In this document: one piece after another, positions 45,677 through 57,976 of the stretch | How the letters are laid out: the number at the start of each line of letters is the position of its first letter | Numbering within the stretch: position 1 is the stretch's first letter | Source of the DNA: Paraburkholderia acidisoli | GTDB lineage: Bacteria > Pseudomonadota > Gammaproteobacteria > Burkholderiales > Burkholderiaceae | Assembly (NCBI RefSeq): GCF_009789675.1 | Contig: NZ_CP046913.1 | Span: forward strand, 372,001-436,000 | Length of the DNA: 64,000 nucleotides | Reading direction: 5' to 3' | Program-made: the position numbers and the translations under genes | Notes under the pieces: generated by a model | Databases searched by the model: none | What the model was told of the DNA's origin: nothing | What the model saw: the letters and a program-made list of their open reading frames with translations, nothing else

Positions 45677-46474
45677 ATGAAAATCGCCATCGCCGGCGCA
45701 TCGGGCCGCATGGGCCGCATGCTCATCGAAACCGTGCTGAATTCGCCGGACGTCACGCTCTCGGGCGCGCTCGTGCGCCAGGGTTCGGCCGCTTTGGGCC
45801 AGGACGCGGGCGCGTTCCTCGGCAAGCAAACGGGTGTGATCGTCACCGACGACATCGAGCAGGTGTTCGCGCAGAGCGACTGCCTGATCGACTTCACGCG
45901 TCCCGAGGGCACGCTCGTGCATCTCGAAGCGGCGCAGCGCCATAACGTGAAGATGGTGATCGGCACGACCGGCTTCGACGCGCAGCAGAAGGCGCAGCTC
46001 GGCGCGGCCGCGCAACAGGTGTCGATCGTGTTCGCGGCCAACATGAGCGTGGGCGTGAACGTCACGCTCAAGCTGCTCGAATACGCGGCGCGCTTCTTCG
46101 AAACCGGCTACGACATCGAGATCATCGAGGCGCACCATCGCCACAAGGTCGACGCGCCTTCGGGCACCGCGCTTGCAATGGGCGAAGCCGTGGCGCACGC
46201 GCTCGGCCGCGATCTGGAGCAGTGCGCCGTGTACGGCCGCGAAGGCGTGACGGGCGAGCGCGATCCGTCGACGATCGGGTTTTCGGCGATTCGCGGCGGC
46301 GATATCGTCGGCGATCATACGGTGCTGTTCGCGGGCATCGGCGAGCGCGTGGAGATCACGCACAAGTCGTCGAGCCGCCTCTCGTATGCGCAAGGCAGCG
46401 TGCGCGCCGCGCGCTTCCTGCAGGACAAGGCGAACGGCCTGTACGATATGCAGGACGTGCTCGGCCTGCGCTGA
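45677..46474 (+). CDS. dapB: 4-hydroxy-tetrahydrodipicolinate reductase
   Basis: The 265-residue enzyme has the NAD(P) motif [43 protein letters not shown] and the catalytic [24 protein letters not shown]. It reduces the dihydrodipicolinate precursor in lysine and peptidoglycan synthesis. CAGGAAA precedes the ATG at 45677. It stands in the order bamE-dapB-exbB-exbD. Confidence 0.96.
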   Translation: MKIAIAGASGRMGRMLIETVLNSPDVTLSGALVRQGSAALGQDAGAFLGKQTGVIVTDDIEQVFAQSDCLIDFTRPEGTLVHLEAAQRHNVKMVIGTTGFDAQQKAQLGAAAQQVSIVFAANMSVGVNVTLKLLEYAARFFETGYDIEIIEAHHRHKVDAPSGTALAMGEAVAHALGRDLEQCAVYGREGVTGERDPSTIGFSAIRGGDIVGDHTVLFAGIGERVEITHKSSSRLSYAQGSVRAARFLQDKANGLYDMQDVLGLR

Positions 46475-46539
46475 GCCGCATCTTTTCCAACGTCCGGTGC
46501 GCGTGCGCGCGAGGCCGGACCGCCAGTGAGCGAGGTCCG

Positions 46540-47286
46540 ATGGCAGCGAGTACCGGAGTCATTCACTACCTGCAGTCGAGCGACGCCATCACGCATGCCG
46601 TCGCGTGGGTGCTGCTCGCCATGTCCGTTGCGAGCTGGTGCTTTCTGATCGTCAAGAGCTGGGTGCTGCTGCGCGCGAAGCGCCAGGGGCCGCGCGCGGT
46701 GGCGCGGTTCTGGCAGGCGCGCTCGCTGGCCGAAGGCGTGGCCGCGATGCGCGACGTCGACCGCGAACGCGTGTTCCTGCCGCTCGCGCAGGCCGCGCTG
46801 GCGGTGGAGGAAGCGGAAACCTCGAGCGCGATGCTCGCGCGCGTCGATCGCGGCGAGCGCGTGCTGCGGGCGTTGCGCGGCGCGTTGCAGGCCTCGCAGC
46901 GACGGCTCGAATTCGGTCAGGTGCTGCTGGCTTCCGTGGGCAGTACCGCGCCGTTCGTCGGGTTGCTCGGCACGGTCTGGGGCATCTACCACGCGCTCGG
47001 CAGCATTGCCGCGAGCGGGCAGGCGATGATCGAAAACGTCGCCGGACCGGTGGGCGAGGCGCTCATCATGACGGCTTTCGGCCTCGTGGTCGCGATTCCG
47101 GCCGTGCTCGCCTACAACATTCTCGGCCGTCTCGCGCGCCAGCTTTCCGACGATCTCGACGGCTTCGCGCACGACCTGCATGCGCTCGGCAGCGCGCCCG
47201 AAGCGAGCGCGGCGAACGGTGCGCCGGTGCGCGCCGACGGCCAGCGCGGCACGTTGCGCGAAGGCCTGCGCGCCGAATCCACTTAA
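46540..47286 (+). CDS. exbB: MotA/TolQ/ExbB proton channel family protein
   Basis: The 248-residue inner-membrane protein has three hydrophobic segments: near residues 18-40 (AVAWVLLAMSVASWCFLIV) and two around the conserved GQVLLASVGSTAPFVGLLGTVWGIYHAL and EALIMTAFGLVVAIPAVLAYNI. The TVWGI and T.G..AIPA features define the ExbB/TolQ channel. It uses the proton gradient to energise TonB. Together with the ExbD-like gene 42 bases downstream it forms a channel unit. A TolQR identity is less likely without tolA/tolB, but cannot be ruled out. Confidence 0.9.
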   Translation: MAASTGVIHYLQSSDAITHAVAWVLLAMSVASWCFLIVKSWVLLRAKRQGPRAVARFWQARSLAEGVAAMRDVDRERVFLPLAQAALAVEEAETSSAMLARVDRGERVLRALRGALQASQRRLEFGQVLLASVGSTAPFVGLLGTVWGIYHALGSIAASGQAMIENVAGPVGEALIMTAFGLVVAIPAVLAYNILGRLARQLSDDLDGFAHDLHALGSAPEASAANGAPVRADGQRGTLREGLRAEST

Positions 47287-47328
47287 GCGCGCATTTCACG
47301 GCACACGGCACGCGAAGGAGCCTCGCGA

Positions 47329-47760
47329 ATGGCATTCGGCGGACTGGACAGGAAGCGCGATTCGGCACCCATGGCCGAGATCAACATGACGCCGCTCATC
47401 GACGTCATGCTCGTGCTGCTCGTCATCTTCATCATTACCGCGCCGCTCTTCACGCACGCGATCCGGCTGGACCTGCCGCAAGTCGCGGCGCAGCCCGCGC
47501 AGCAGACGGCGCAAACCGTCACGCTGTCCATCGACGCGGCGGGCAAGCTCTACTGGAACGCCCAGCCCATCACGCTCGACGAACTGCGCGCGCGCTTCAC
47601 GGCCGCGGGCAAGCAACCCGACGCGCAACAGCCGGAGCTGCAACTGCGCGCCGCGCGCGAGACGCGCTACGACGTGATCGCGCAGGTGATGGGCGCGGCG
47701 CAGCAGGCCGGGCTTTCGCGCCTCGGTTTCGTGACCGATCCGCCGGCCGGCGGGAAATAG
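47329..47760 (+). CDS. exbD: ExbD/TolR family biopolymer transport protein
   Basis: The 143-residue protein has one N-terminal membrane segment preceded by MAEINMTPLIDVMLVLLVIF, with the conserved Asp of the proton path (PLIDVMLV). A periplasmic domain follows (VTLSIDAAGKLYWNAQPI, YDVIAQVMGAAQQAGLSRLGFVTDP). It partners ExbB in energising TonB-type transport. GAAGGAG lies upstream of the ATG. Confidence 0.92.
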   Translation: MAFGGLDRKRDSAPMAEINMTPLIDVMLVLLVIFIITAPLFTHAIRLDLPQVAAQPAQQTAQTVTLSIDAAGKLYWNAQPITLDELRARFTAAGKQPDAQQPELQLRAARETRYDVIAQVMGAAQQAGLSRLGFVTDPPAGGK

Positions 47761-47931
47761 CGCGCACTCGGCACACTCGGGCGGATCGCGGCGGCGCTCC
47801 GAACCCGCCACGAAACGCCTGATCGAGCGCGCAACGCCACGCGGCAAGCGCCGCGCGAAAGTGCGGCCCAGTCAACGGTATAATCAACGTTTCCCTTTGA
47901 AACGGGCCCAGCCGCCGCGACCTGCCGGTGA

Positions 47932-50601
<2,670 letters not shown>

Positions 50602-50674
50602 GACCTCGTTGGCGGTGCCGCGCGCACGCGCGCCGCGCCGCCATTCCGACACTGTCGCGAACCCAGGAGTCCAT

Positions 50675-51238
50675 GTGATTCGCAGATCGTTCCTCAGGTT
50701 GTTCCCGCTCGTGGCGGGCGGCGCGCTGCTCGTGTCGGCGTGCGGCTTCCAGCTGCGCGGCGAGCAGAACTACGCGTTCAAGCGCCTCGCCATCGTTGGC
50801 GGCCCGGCTGCGTTCAACGGCCGTCTCACGCGGATGGTCGAAGGCGGCAGCGATTCGGTGGTGGTCGACTCGGTCGCCAACGCCGACGCGGTGCTGCACG
50901 TGGCCGAAGTGCGCAGCTTCAGCACGCTGACGATCAATTCGTTCGGCACCGTCGAGGAATACCAGATCAACTATTCGCTCAACTACTCGCTCACGGGCGC
51001 GGACGGCTCCCCGCTGATCCAGCCCAGCTCGATCGCGCTGAATCGCGCGATGACGTATAGCGACCAGTACTCGACCGCCAAGACGCAAGAAGCCGATCTG
51101 CTCTTCGCGGACATGCAGAACGACGCCGTCGATCAGCTCACGCGACGCCTCGCCGTGCTCAAGACGCTGCACCCCACGCCCGCCCAGGTCGTGCCGGGCG
51201 TGGCGCCGGGCGCGCCGCTGCCGCCGCCGCCGCTGTGA
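50675..51238 (+). CDS. lptE: LPS-assembly lipoprotein LptE
   Basis: The 187-residue lipoprotein starts at GTG with CAGGAG upstream. It has a lipobox (LLVSAC followed by GFQLRG, the LptE start of the mature protein), and a small alpha/beta domain with LTINSFGTVEEYQINYSLNY and later DLLFADMQNDAVDQLTRRLAVLK. It forms the plug of the LptD barrel that puts lipopolysaccharide into the outer leaflet. A Pro-rich end (LPPPPL) is typical of the lineage. Confidence 0.93.
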   Translation: MIRRSFLRLFPLVAGGALLVSACGFQLRGEQNYAFKRLAIVGGPAAFNGRLTRMVEGGSDSVVVDSVANADAVLHVAEVRSFSTLTINSFGTVEEYQINYSLNYSLTGADGSPLIQPSSIALNRAMTYSDQYSTAKTQEADLLFADMQNDAVDQLTRRLAVLKTLHPTPAQVVPGVAPGAPLPPPPL

Positions 51239-51267
51239 TGCGCCGCATCGCTTCTTAATCGTTCGTC

Positions 51268-52476
51268 ATGCAACTGCGACCCGACGCGCTCGAAGCGCAC
51301 CTCGCGAGAGGGCTGGCCGGACTCTACGTCGTCTACGGCGACGAGCACCTGCTGGCCCAGGAAGCGTGCGACCGCATTCGCGCGGCCGCGCGCGCCGCGG
51401 GTTTCACCGACCGTTCGGTGTTCACGGTCGAGCGCGGTTTCGACTGGAGTTCGCTGCTCGGCGCGAGCCAGTCGATGTCGCTGTTCGGCGATCGCCAACT
51501 GGTGGAGTTGCGCATTCCGTCGGGCAAGCCCGGCAAGGAAGGCGCGGACGCGCTCAAGACGCTCGCCGCCGCCAACAACCCCGACGTGCTGATGCTCGTC
51601 ACGCTGCCGCGCCTCGATGCGGCCACGCAGAAGTCGGCGTGGTTCTCGGCACTGAGCGAAGGCGGCGCCGCGCTCAAGGTCGACCCGGTCGAGCGCGCGG
51701 CGCTGCCGAACTGGATCGGCCAGCGGCTCGGCCTGCAAGGCCAGCGTGTCGCGCCCGGCGAGGACGGACGGCGCGCGCTGCAGTTCGTCGCGGAGCGCGT
51801 GGAAGGCAATCTGCTGGCGGCGCACCAGGAAATCCAGAAGCTCGGGCTGCTGTATCCGCAAGGCGTGCTGAGCTTCGAGCAGATCCACGACGCCGTGCTC
51901 AACGTCGCGCGCTACGACGTGTTCAAGCTCAACGAGGCCATGCTGACGGGCGACGTCGGCCGGCTCGCGCGCATGCTCGACGGGCTGCAGGGCGAAGGCG
52001 AGGCCTCGGTGCTGGTGCTGTGGGCCGTGGTCGAAGAGATCCGCACGCTGCTGCGCATCAAGCGCGGCGTGGCGGCGGGCAAACCGCTCGCCATGCTGCT
52101 GCGCGAAAACCGCGTGTGGGGCCCGCGTGAACGCCTGATCGGCCCGGCGCTTTCGCGTCTGACCGAAACTACGCTGGAACGCGGTCTCGCTCTCGCGGCG
52201 CGGCTCGACCGGCAGGTCAAAGGCTTGTCGGGGCAATCGCGCGCCGAATGGCGCAATGCGCTGCCGCCCGACGCGTGGGACGGCCTGTTCGAACTCGCGA
52301 TGACGGTGGCGTCGCCGCGCGATGCGGGCGCGGCGGCGGGTCCGGCCGCACGCGGTGCGGCAGCCGGCCAGGCGCCGGGCCGCGCGCAGCCAGGCAATCC
52401 CGCCGCTGCGGCCGCGGCGGCGGCGGCCGGGGCCGGCCGACCGCGCACCGCAGGGCCGTCGCGCCGGCCGGGTTGA
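51268..52476 (+). CDS. holA: DNA polymerase III delta subunit
   Basis: The 402-residue clamp-loader subunit has [56 protein letters not shown] and [25 protein letters not shown], matching HolA throughout the first 350 residues. It opens the beta clamp as part of the clamp loader. The last 50 residues are an Ala/Gly/Pro/Arg-rich tail with a run of nine Ala, beyond the usual family end; it is probably disordered. Confidence 0.94.
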   Translation: MQLRPDALEAHLARGLAGLYVVYGDEHLLAQEACDRIRAAARAAGFTDRSVFTVERGFDWSSLLGASQSMSLFGDRQLVELRIPSGKPGKEGADALKTLAAANNPDVLMLVTLPRLDAATQKSAWFSALSEGGAALKVDPVERAALPNWIGQRLGLQGQRVAPGEDGRRALQFVAERVEGNLLAAHQEIQKLGLLYPQGVLSFEQIHDAVLNVARYDVFKLNEAMLTGDVGRLARMLDGLQGEGEASVLVLWAVVEEIRTLLRIKRGVAAGKPLAMLLRENRVWGPRERLIGPALSRLTETTLERGLALAARLDRQVKGLSGQSRAEWRNALPPDAWDGLFELAMTVASPRDAGAAAGPAARGAAAGQAPGRAQPGNPAAAAAAAAAGAGRPRTAGPSRRPG

Positions 52477-52663
52477 GCGTTCACCGCTCGCCCGCCCGAC
52501 ACTCCGGCGCCTGCTTTGCCGCTCTCATCGGTCCCGCAGTGCGTCACGGCGGCTTCTGCAAAGCCTTGCTTGCGGCCGTAAAATCGCCAGAATCGCTTTT
52601 CACCCCGCAGTTCGCGCCCGCATCGACCGATCGCGGCCCGCGCATCGCCACACGACAGACACC

Positions 52664-53935
52664 ATGGATATCGACCAGTACATGACCGACCTCGGCCGCC
52701 GCGCCCGCAAGGCTTCGCGCGCGATGGCCCGGGCCACGACGGCCGCGAAGAACGCCGCGCTCGACGCGGTGGCGCAGGCCATCGAACGGGAAGCGCAAAC
52801 GCTCAAGGCCGCCAACGCGCGCGACCTCGCGCGAGCCCAGGAGAAGGGCCACGACGCCGCGTTCATCGACCGCCTCACGCTGTCCGACAAAGCGATCCGG
52901 ACGATGGTCGAAGGCCTGCGCCAGGTCGCGGCGCTGCCCGACCCGATCGGCGAAATCAGCAACATGAAGTATCGGCCGAGCGGCATTCAGGTCGGCCAGA
53001 TGCGCGTGCCGCTCGGCGTGATCGGCATCATCTACGAGTCGCGCCCGAACGTGACGATCGATGCGGCGGCGCTGTGCCTGAAGTCGGGTAACGCGACCAT
53101 CCTGCGCGGCGGTTCCGAGGCGCTCGAATGCAACACGGCGCTCGCGAAGCTGATTGGCGAAGGCCTCGCGGCGGCGGGACTGCCGCAGGACGCGGTGCAA
53201 GTGGTGGAGACCGCCGATCGCGCGGCCGTCGGCAAGCTCATCACCATGACCGAATTCGTGGACGTGATCGTGCCGCGCGGCGGCAAGAGCCTGATCGAGC
53301 GTTTGATCGCCGAGGCGCGCGTGCCCATGATCAAGCACCTCGACGGCATCTGCCACGTGTACGTGGACGATCGCGCGGATCTCGCGAAGGCGCTCAACGT
53401 GTGCGACAACGCGAAAACGCATCGCTACGGCACCTGCAACACGATGGAAACGCTGCTGGTCGCGCGCGGCATCGCGCATGAAGTGCTGCCGCCGCTGGGC
53501 CGTCTGTATCGCGACAAGGCGGTCGAGTTGCGTGTCGATCCGGCCGCGCGCGCGATTCTCGCCGACGCGGGCATCGCGCCGCTCGTCGACGCCACCGAAG
53601 AAGACTGGCGCACCGAATACCTGGCGCCGGTGCTGGCGGTGAAGGTCGTCGGCAATCTCGACGAAGCCATCGAGCACATCAACGCGTACGGCTCGCATCA
53701 CACCGACGCGATCGTCACCGAAGACCACGACCGCGCCATGCGCTTCCTGCGCGAAGTGGATTCGGCGAGCGTGATGGTGAACGCCTCAACGCGTTTCGCC
53801 GACGGCTTCGAGTTCGGCCTGGGCGCGGAAATCGGCATCTCGAATGACAAACTGCATGCGCGCGGCCCGGTCGGCCTCGAAGGGCTGACGTCGCTCAAGT
53901 ACGTGGTGCTGGGTCACGGCGAAGGCCGGCAGTAA
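52664..53935 (+). CDS. proA: Gamma-glutamyl phosphate reductase
   Basis: The 423-residue enzyme of the aldehyde dehydrogenase superfamily has [49 protein letters not shown] and the catalytic Cys258 in [15 protein letters not shown]. It reduces gamma-glutamyl phosphate in proline synthesis. The ATG at 52664 begins the family N-terminus ([19 protein letters not shown]). Confidence 0.96.
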   Translation: MDIDQYMTDLGRRARKASRAMARATTAAKNAALDAVAQAIEREAQTLKAANARDLARAQEKGHDAAFIDRLTLSDKAIRTMVEGLRQVAALPDPIGEISNMKYRPSGIQVGQMRVPLGVIGIIYESRPNVTIDAAALCLKSGNATILRGGSEALECNTALAKLIGEGLAAAGLPQDAVQVVETADRAAVGKLITMTEFVDVIVPRGGKSLIERLIAEARVPMIKHLDGICHVYVDDRADLAKALNVCDNAKTHRYGTCNTMETLLVARGIAHEVLPPLGRLYRDKAVELRVDPAARAILADAGIAPLVDATEEDWRTEYLAPVLAVKVVGNLDEAIEHINAYGSHHTDAIVTEDHDRAMRFLREVDSASVMVNASTRFADGFEFGLGAEIGISNDKLHARGPVGLEGLTSLKYVVLGHGEGRQ

Positions 53936-54037
53936 GCGCTGGATTGACGGTGCGCGGTGCTCCGCGTCGCGCGCCTCGCGGTGTATCGACATGTGTCGAT
54001 GTGCCGCGCCGCCAACAAGAAAAAAGGAAATTTGCCG

Positions 54038-54454
54038 ATGCTTTGGGTCAAGACGTTTCACATCGTACTGATCGCTTCGTGGTTCGCGGGCCTCTTCTAT
54101 CTGCCGCGGATCTTCGTGAATCTCGCGATGGAAACCGAGCCCGCGGCCATCAATCGCCTGCTCATCATGGCGCGCAAGCTGTACCGTTTCATGACGCTCA
54201 TCGCCGTGCCCGCGCTGCTGTGCGGGCTGTGGCTGTGGCTCGTGATCGGCATTGGCAGCGGGCAGGGCTGGATTCACGCGAAGGTGGGCGTGGTGGTGCT
54301 GCTGATCGTCTACCACGCGTATTGCGGCCGCATCCTGAAGACGTTCGAGCGCGGCGAGAACCGCCGCAGCGACAAGTGGTATCGCATGTTCAACGAACTG
54401 CCCGTGCTGGGCATGCTGGCCGCCGTGGCGCTGGCCGTCATCAAGCCGTTCTAG
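54038..54454 (+). CDS. HemJ/CopD-family membrane protein
   Basis: The 138-residue protein has four hydrophobic segments and the UPF0093/HemJ pattern: LWVKTFHIVLIASWFAGLFYLPRIFV with the conserved His, RKLYRFMTLIAVPALLCGLWLWL, WIHAKVGVVVLLIVYHAYCGRILK and a final RMFNELPVLGMLAAVALAVIKPF. HemJ proteins are heme-binding protoporphyrinogen IX oxidases in heme synthesis; the closely related CopD family has other roles, so the activity is probable, not proven. AAAAGGAAA precedes the ATG; an in-frame upstream start is less good. Confidence 0.88.
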   Translation: MLWVKTFHIVLIASWFAGLFYLPRIFVNLAMETEPAAINRLLIMARKLYRFMTLIAVPALLCGLWLWLVIGIGSGQGWIHAKVGVVVLLIVYHAYCGRILKTFERGENRRSDKWYRMFNELPVLGMLAAVALAVIKPF

Positions 54455-54489
54455 GCTCTCTCGCGTCGCTGACGCAGCCAATCCTCCCG

Positions 54490-54520
54490 ACGGGCAGCCT
54501 CAGATGCTGCCCGTTTCTTT
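54490..54520 (+). terminator. Terminator between convergent hemJ-like and DUF4440-like genes
   Basis: A 9-bp perfect stem ACGGGCAGC/GCTGCCCGT is followed by a T-rich tail. The loop covers the stop codon of the gene on the other strand. Confidence 0.8.
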
Positions 54521-54952
54521 TCTGCGCATGCGCGCCGCCGCCACGCGCCAGCCGTCCTCGCGCTTCACGAAGACATCGGTGAAGCGGTATTCCACGGCCT
54601 TGTAACCGGCCGCCGGCGTGTAGCGATTGATGCCGGTCGCCACCGCGACGTTGTCGAGCACCTGCACGCGCACGTCCGACAGCACCTGCGAGCCGCCCAC
54701 CGGCAACGAGGCCGCGGCGAGCAAATCGCGTTTGCTACGGCGCACTTCGCCCGGAAATACTTCGAAGAACTTATCGTCGAGCAGGTCGTTGAGCACGGCG
54801 CGGTTGGCCGTTGAGGCCGCTTGCGTCCATTGGTGCTCGAGCCATTCGATTTGCAGGCGCTCGCTGATCGGGCCGCTTTCCACGGGGTGGGGCGCGGCGA
54901 GTGCGAGTGAAGCGAGGCCGCAGGCGGCGGCGAAGACGATGAGGCGTTGCAT
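54500..54952 (-). CDS. Secreted SnoaL/DUF4440-like protein
   Basis: The 150-residue protein has a signal peptide (MQRLIVFAAACGLASLALAAPHP) and a single cystatin-like/NTF2-fold domain of DUF4440 type: EWLEHQWTQAASTANRAVLNDLLDDKFFEVFPGEVRRSKRDLLAAA, VQVLDNVAVATGINRYT, and YRFTDVFVKREDGWRVAAARMRR. Function is unknown; members can be small enzymes or binding proteins in the periplasm. CAAGGAAA precedes the ATG at 54952. The stop lies in the loop of the hemJ-like terminator. Confidence 0.85.
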   Translation of the reverse strand: MQRLIVFAAACGLASLALAAPHPVESGPISERLQIEWLEHQWTQAASTANRAVLNDLLDDKFFEVFPGEVRRSKRDLLAAASLPVGGSQVLSDVRVQVLDNVAVATGINRYTPAAGYKAVEYRFTDVFVKREDGWRVAAARMRRKETGSI

Positions 54953-55853
54953 GGCGTTTCCTTGAACGTGACGGCGGGCGATGGCGCTCGCGCAGCAAAA
55001 AGGGAAACGAGTGGGCGCGACCGGTCTCCGTGGCGAGGCCAGCGTGAGAGCGTGCGTCAAGGTGATGGTGATGAAGCGTGCGCGACGCCAGAGCCACTTA
55101 CGTGGCGTGGCGGAAGCCCGAAGTCAGCGTTTCCCGACAGAAGAAGTCTATTTATCTGTCGGATCGACTGATATAGGACAAATCTCAAAAGAAATCGGCG
55201 CCAGATCGTTGTGTGTGAGCAACGATTGGGGAAGGGCGAACCCATTTTCACGATGACAACGAGGATTTTTTGATGCGTGGTGTTGGTAATCGGATTAAGA
55301 AGGGGTGCCTCAATATTTAAATTTTATGGAGAAAAGTATTCACACATTTTGAATGTCCTATGTGCGTAGTAATTGTTGTTCGTGCGTGTAGGATTTAATT
55401 TATAGAGTCGTAATAGAAAAGATCAAAAATGTGAAATTATCGATTTGCGTTGTTCTGGAAATTAACGACATTGATAGAAATTCTCATGTCGACGGGTAAG
55501 GTGTGAGATTTCGACGCCGATACGCGTTGTTGTGAGCCGGGAGATCGCTGTCTAGGCCTTATGGATCAAGCCTGCGAGCGATTTTTCTTTAAGAGTTATC
55601 TTATGTTTCTTGATGTTTCAAGCTCATAAAGTCCCCTGTGTCATCGCATATGAAGTTGTTAATTCTGTCAGCTATTGATCCGCTGCTGACGAATCAATGA
55701 TGCGTTGCGTGCTTGACGTGAATCTTTGGCCCTATCGGGCCAGTTGATTTCTTTTTTGAGGAATGCCGCAGCCGGTGGCTTTGGATATCAGCGCGCCAGC
55801 TGGTCGGTTGCCAATACCGCGTGGCCGGTTTCCCTCATTAACCAGGGCAGAGA
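54953..55853. other. AT-rich intergenic region upstream of the broken adhesin gene
   Basis: No gene is supported in these 901 bases. From about 55140 the base composition drops sharply: in 55321-55440 only 35 of 120 bases are G or C, while the neighbours are far richer. The region probably holds adhesin control sites, or is a silenced or acquired segment. No transposase remnants or tRNA were recognised. Confidence 0.6.
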
Positions 55854-56769
55854 ATGAACAAGACATATAGATCAGTCTGGAACGAGTCCACGGGGACGTG
55901 GGTGGCTGCAGCAGAAACCGCCGTCGCGCGAGGCAAGAAGAGCCGTAGTGCGAAATTGCTTGTCGCCAGTTCGCTTGCAGCGCTAGGCGGCGTCGCGCAC
56001 GCGAGCGGCATTGACGGCGGGTCGGTCGTGAGCCCCACCCAGATTGCCATTGGCACCGGCGCGAAGGTCACCGCCAGTACCAATGACGCTCAAACGGGCG
56101 TCGCGATAGGTCAGGCCGCATTGTCCTCGGGTGGGTATCCATAACGTGGCCAACGCTTCGACGTCCGGCGACGCGGTGAACCTCGCGCAGCTCCAGGCGA
56201 TGGGTGCCAATGTCGACACGTCGGGCACCAATTCGGTCGCGATGGGCGGTGGTGCAGCGGCCTCGGGTGCGGGTTCGACGGCAATGGGCGATATGTCGAA
56301 GGCCACGGGTACGAACTCCACGGCGATGGGCAGCAATGCCGCCGCCACGGGTGCGAACTCGGTCGCGATCGGTGCGAACTCGGTGGCGGACCAGGACAAC
56401 ACCGTGTCCGTCGGTTCGGAAGGTGCCGAACGCCGCGTCACCAACGTTGCCGACGGTCAGGCTCCGACCGACGCCGTCAACGTGCGTCAGCTCCAGAGCG
56501 GCATGAATCAGCTCCAGAGCGGCATCAACTCCGTGGCGCGCAACGCCTACGGCGGTGTCGCAGCCGCAACGGCGCTCACGATGATCCCGGACGTCGATCA
56601 AGGCAAGACGATCGCGGTCGGTGTCGGTACGGCCAACTACCAGGGCTACCAGGCCGTGGCGTTGGGCGCGTCGGCTCGCATCACCCAGAACATCAAGGTG
56701 AAGGTGGGCGGCGGCTACTCGTCGGGTGGCGGCGCAACGGTCGGCGGCGGTATGTCGTACCAGTGGTAA
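55854..56769 (+). pseudogene. Short trimeric autotransporter gene, broken by a frameshift
   Basis: The first part (55854-56144) encodes an ESPR signal region (MNKTYRSVWNESTGTWVAAAE, GGVAHASGIDGG) almost identical to the adhesin at 26900, then stops at TAA after 96 residues. The second part (56131-56769) continues in the next frame: HNVANASTSGDAVNLAQLQ neck, a short AxAxG head (GTNSVAMGGGAAASG), the neck NVADGQAPTDAVNVRQL and a complete YadA anchor ending GGMSYQW. Loss of one G from GGG at 56129-56131 would join them into a protein of about 304 residues. So it is either a recent pseudogene, a switchable gene, or a sequencing error. Its anchor is of a different subtype from that of the large adhesin. 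Confidence 0.88.
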
Positions 56770-56867
56770 GCGCCTGAGGGCGACCCGGAGGCGGCGAAGT
56801 CTGCCGCTTCCGGTTAGCCGGGCACGCCAGATTCGGCTGCCGTACGGGCCGAAACGCAGGACCATGC

Positions 56868-56899
56868 AAAACGGACTCCCTCGGGAGTCCGTTTTTTTT
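56868..56899. terminator. Terminator after the broken adhesin gene (bidirectional)
   Basis: A 12-13-bp stem AAAACGGACTCC/GGAGTCCGTTTT followed by eight T; it also serves the convergent hexR gene, which ends 34 bases away. Confidence 0.9.
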
Positions 56900-56932
56900 G
56901 CGGCGTCGAATCAGCGTAACGCTATAGCGGCG

Positions 56933-57790
56933 TCAGCCGTTCGCATTGAGCCGCCGTTTGTCGATGATTTCCTTCGCGCCAGCGAGCTTTTCCGCGAGTT
57001 CCGGCCCGCGTTGCAGCGCCACGCCGACCGCGAGGATGTCGCCGATCGCGAGATGCGAGGTGCGCGACGTCATCGGCGAGAACACGTCGGTGTCTTCGTC
57101 CACGTTCGCGTGCAGGCCCACGCTCGCGAGCCGCGCGAGCGGCGAGGTGCCGTGCGTGATGGCGATCACACTGGCGCCGCGTTCGAGCGCGGTGCGCGCG
57201 GCATCGACGATATCGCGCGTGCGGCCCGTGTTCGAGATCGCGACGACCACGTTGCCGGGGCCGAGCAGCGCCGCCGACATCAGAAACGTGTGCGGGTCGG
57301 AATACGCGACACTCGGCATGCCCAGGCGAAAGAACTTGTGCTGCATGTCCTGTGCGGCAATGCCGGACCCGCCTGCGCCGTAGAACTCGATACGCGTCGC
57401 GTGCGCGAGCAGGTCGATGGCCGCGGCGAGCGAGTCGGTCGAGAGATTGTTGCGCACCTGTACGAGCGCGCCGATGGTGCGATCGAGCACCTTGGCCGCC
57501 ACGCCGGGCACCGGCTCGTCGGGACGCACGTCGCGATACACGGCGGGATGTTCCGTTGGCAGATCGGCGGCCACGGCCTGCGCGAGGCGGATCTTGAACT
57601 CGCGGAAACCCGAAAAACCAAGCGCATGACAGAAGCGCGCAATGGTCGGCTGGCTCACGCCGGCGCGCTCGGCAACCTCGGTCATCGACAGATCGAGCAC
57701 CTCGCGCGGCGCGTCGACGACGTAGTCGGCAAGCTTGCGCTCGGAGGGACGCAGTTGCTCGCGCATGGCCTTCACCTGGGACAGCAGCAT
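56933..57790 (-). CDS. hexR: RpiR-family regulator of central sugar metabolism, HexR type
   Basis: The 285-residue protein has the RpiR helix-turn-helix (LRPSERKLADYVVDAPREVLDLSMTEVAERAGVSQPTIARFCHALGFSGFREFKIRLAQ) and a SIS domain (RIEFYGAGGSGIAAQDMQHKFFRLG, VVAISNTGRTRDIVDAART). The close fit to HexR and the divergent edd gene identify it. HexR represses Entner-Doudoroff genes and is released by 2-keto-3-deoxy-6-phosphogluconate. Two HexR-like boxes lie in the hexR-edd gap. Confidence 0.93.
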   Translation of the reverse strand: MLLSQVKAMREQLRPSERKLADYVVDAPREVLDLSMTEVAERAGVSQPTIARFCHALGFSGFREFKIRLAQAVAADLPTEHPAVYRDVRPDEPVPGVAAKVLDRTIGALVQVRNNLSTDSLAAAIDLLAHATRIEFYGAGGSGIAAQDMQHKFFRLGMPSVAYSDPHTFLMSAALLGPGNVVVAISNTGRTRDIVDAARTALERGASVIAITHGTSPLARLASVGLHANVDEDTDVFSPMTSRTSHLAIGDILAVGVALQRGPELAEKLAGAKEIIDKRRLNANG

Positions 57791-57844
57791 CGGGAAACTC
57801 GCACTATGCTAAAAGATCCGAGGACTATAACGGATCGAATGTGA

Positions 57845-57859
57845 TGTACAAAAACTACA
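57845..57859 (-). promoter_or_regulatory. HexR-type operator near hexR
   Basis: TGTACAAAAACTACA has the TGTA-N7-TACA shape of published HexR sites (TGTA(A/G)T...A(C/T)TACA). It lies 55 bases before the hexR start codon. Confidence 0.6.
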
Positions 57860-57976
57860 GGATCGCGATTTGCTTGCACTCGAAATTATGCGTTAGTCGG
57901 CTGACACGTCGATCTTAAGCGCATTCTAGAGGTTGCGAGTCAACGGGAGGTTAGGGTCTAACCTGTATTGAAATCG

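Noticed and set aside
46540..47760. tolQ-tolR instead of exbB-exbD
   Set aside because: No tolA, tolB or pal gene follows; the dapB-leuS context is the one usual for the ExbBD-like pair.
55854..56144. Genuine 96-residue small protein
   Set aside because: It is clearly the signal region of an adhesin, cut by a frameshift before the head.
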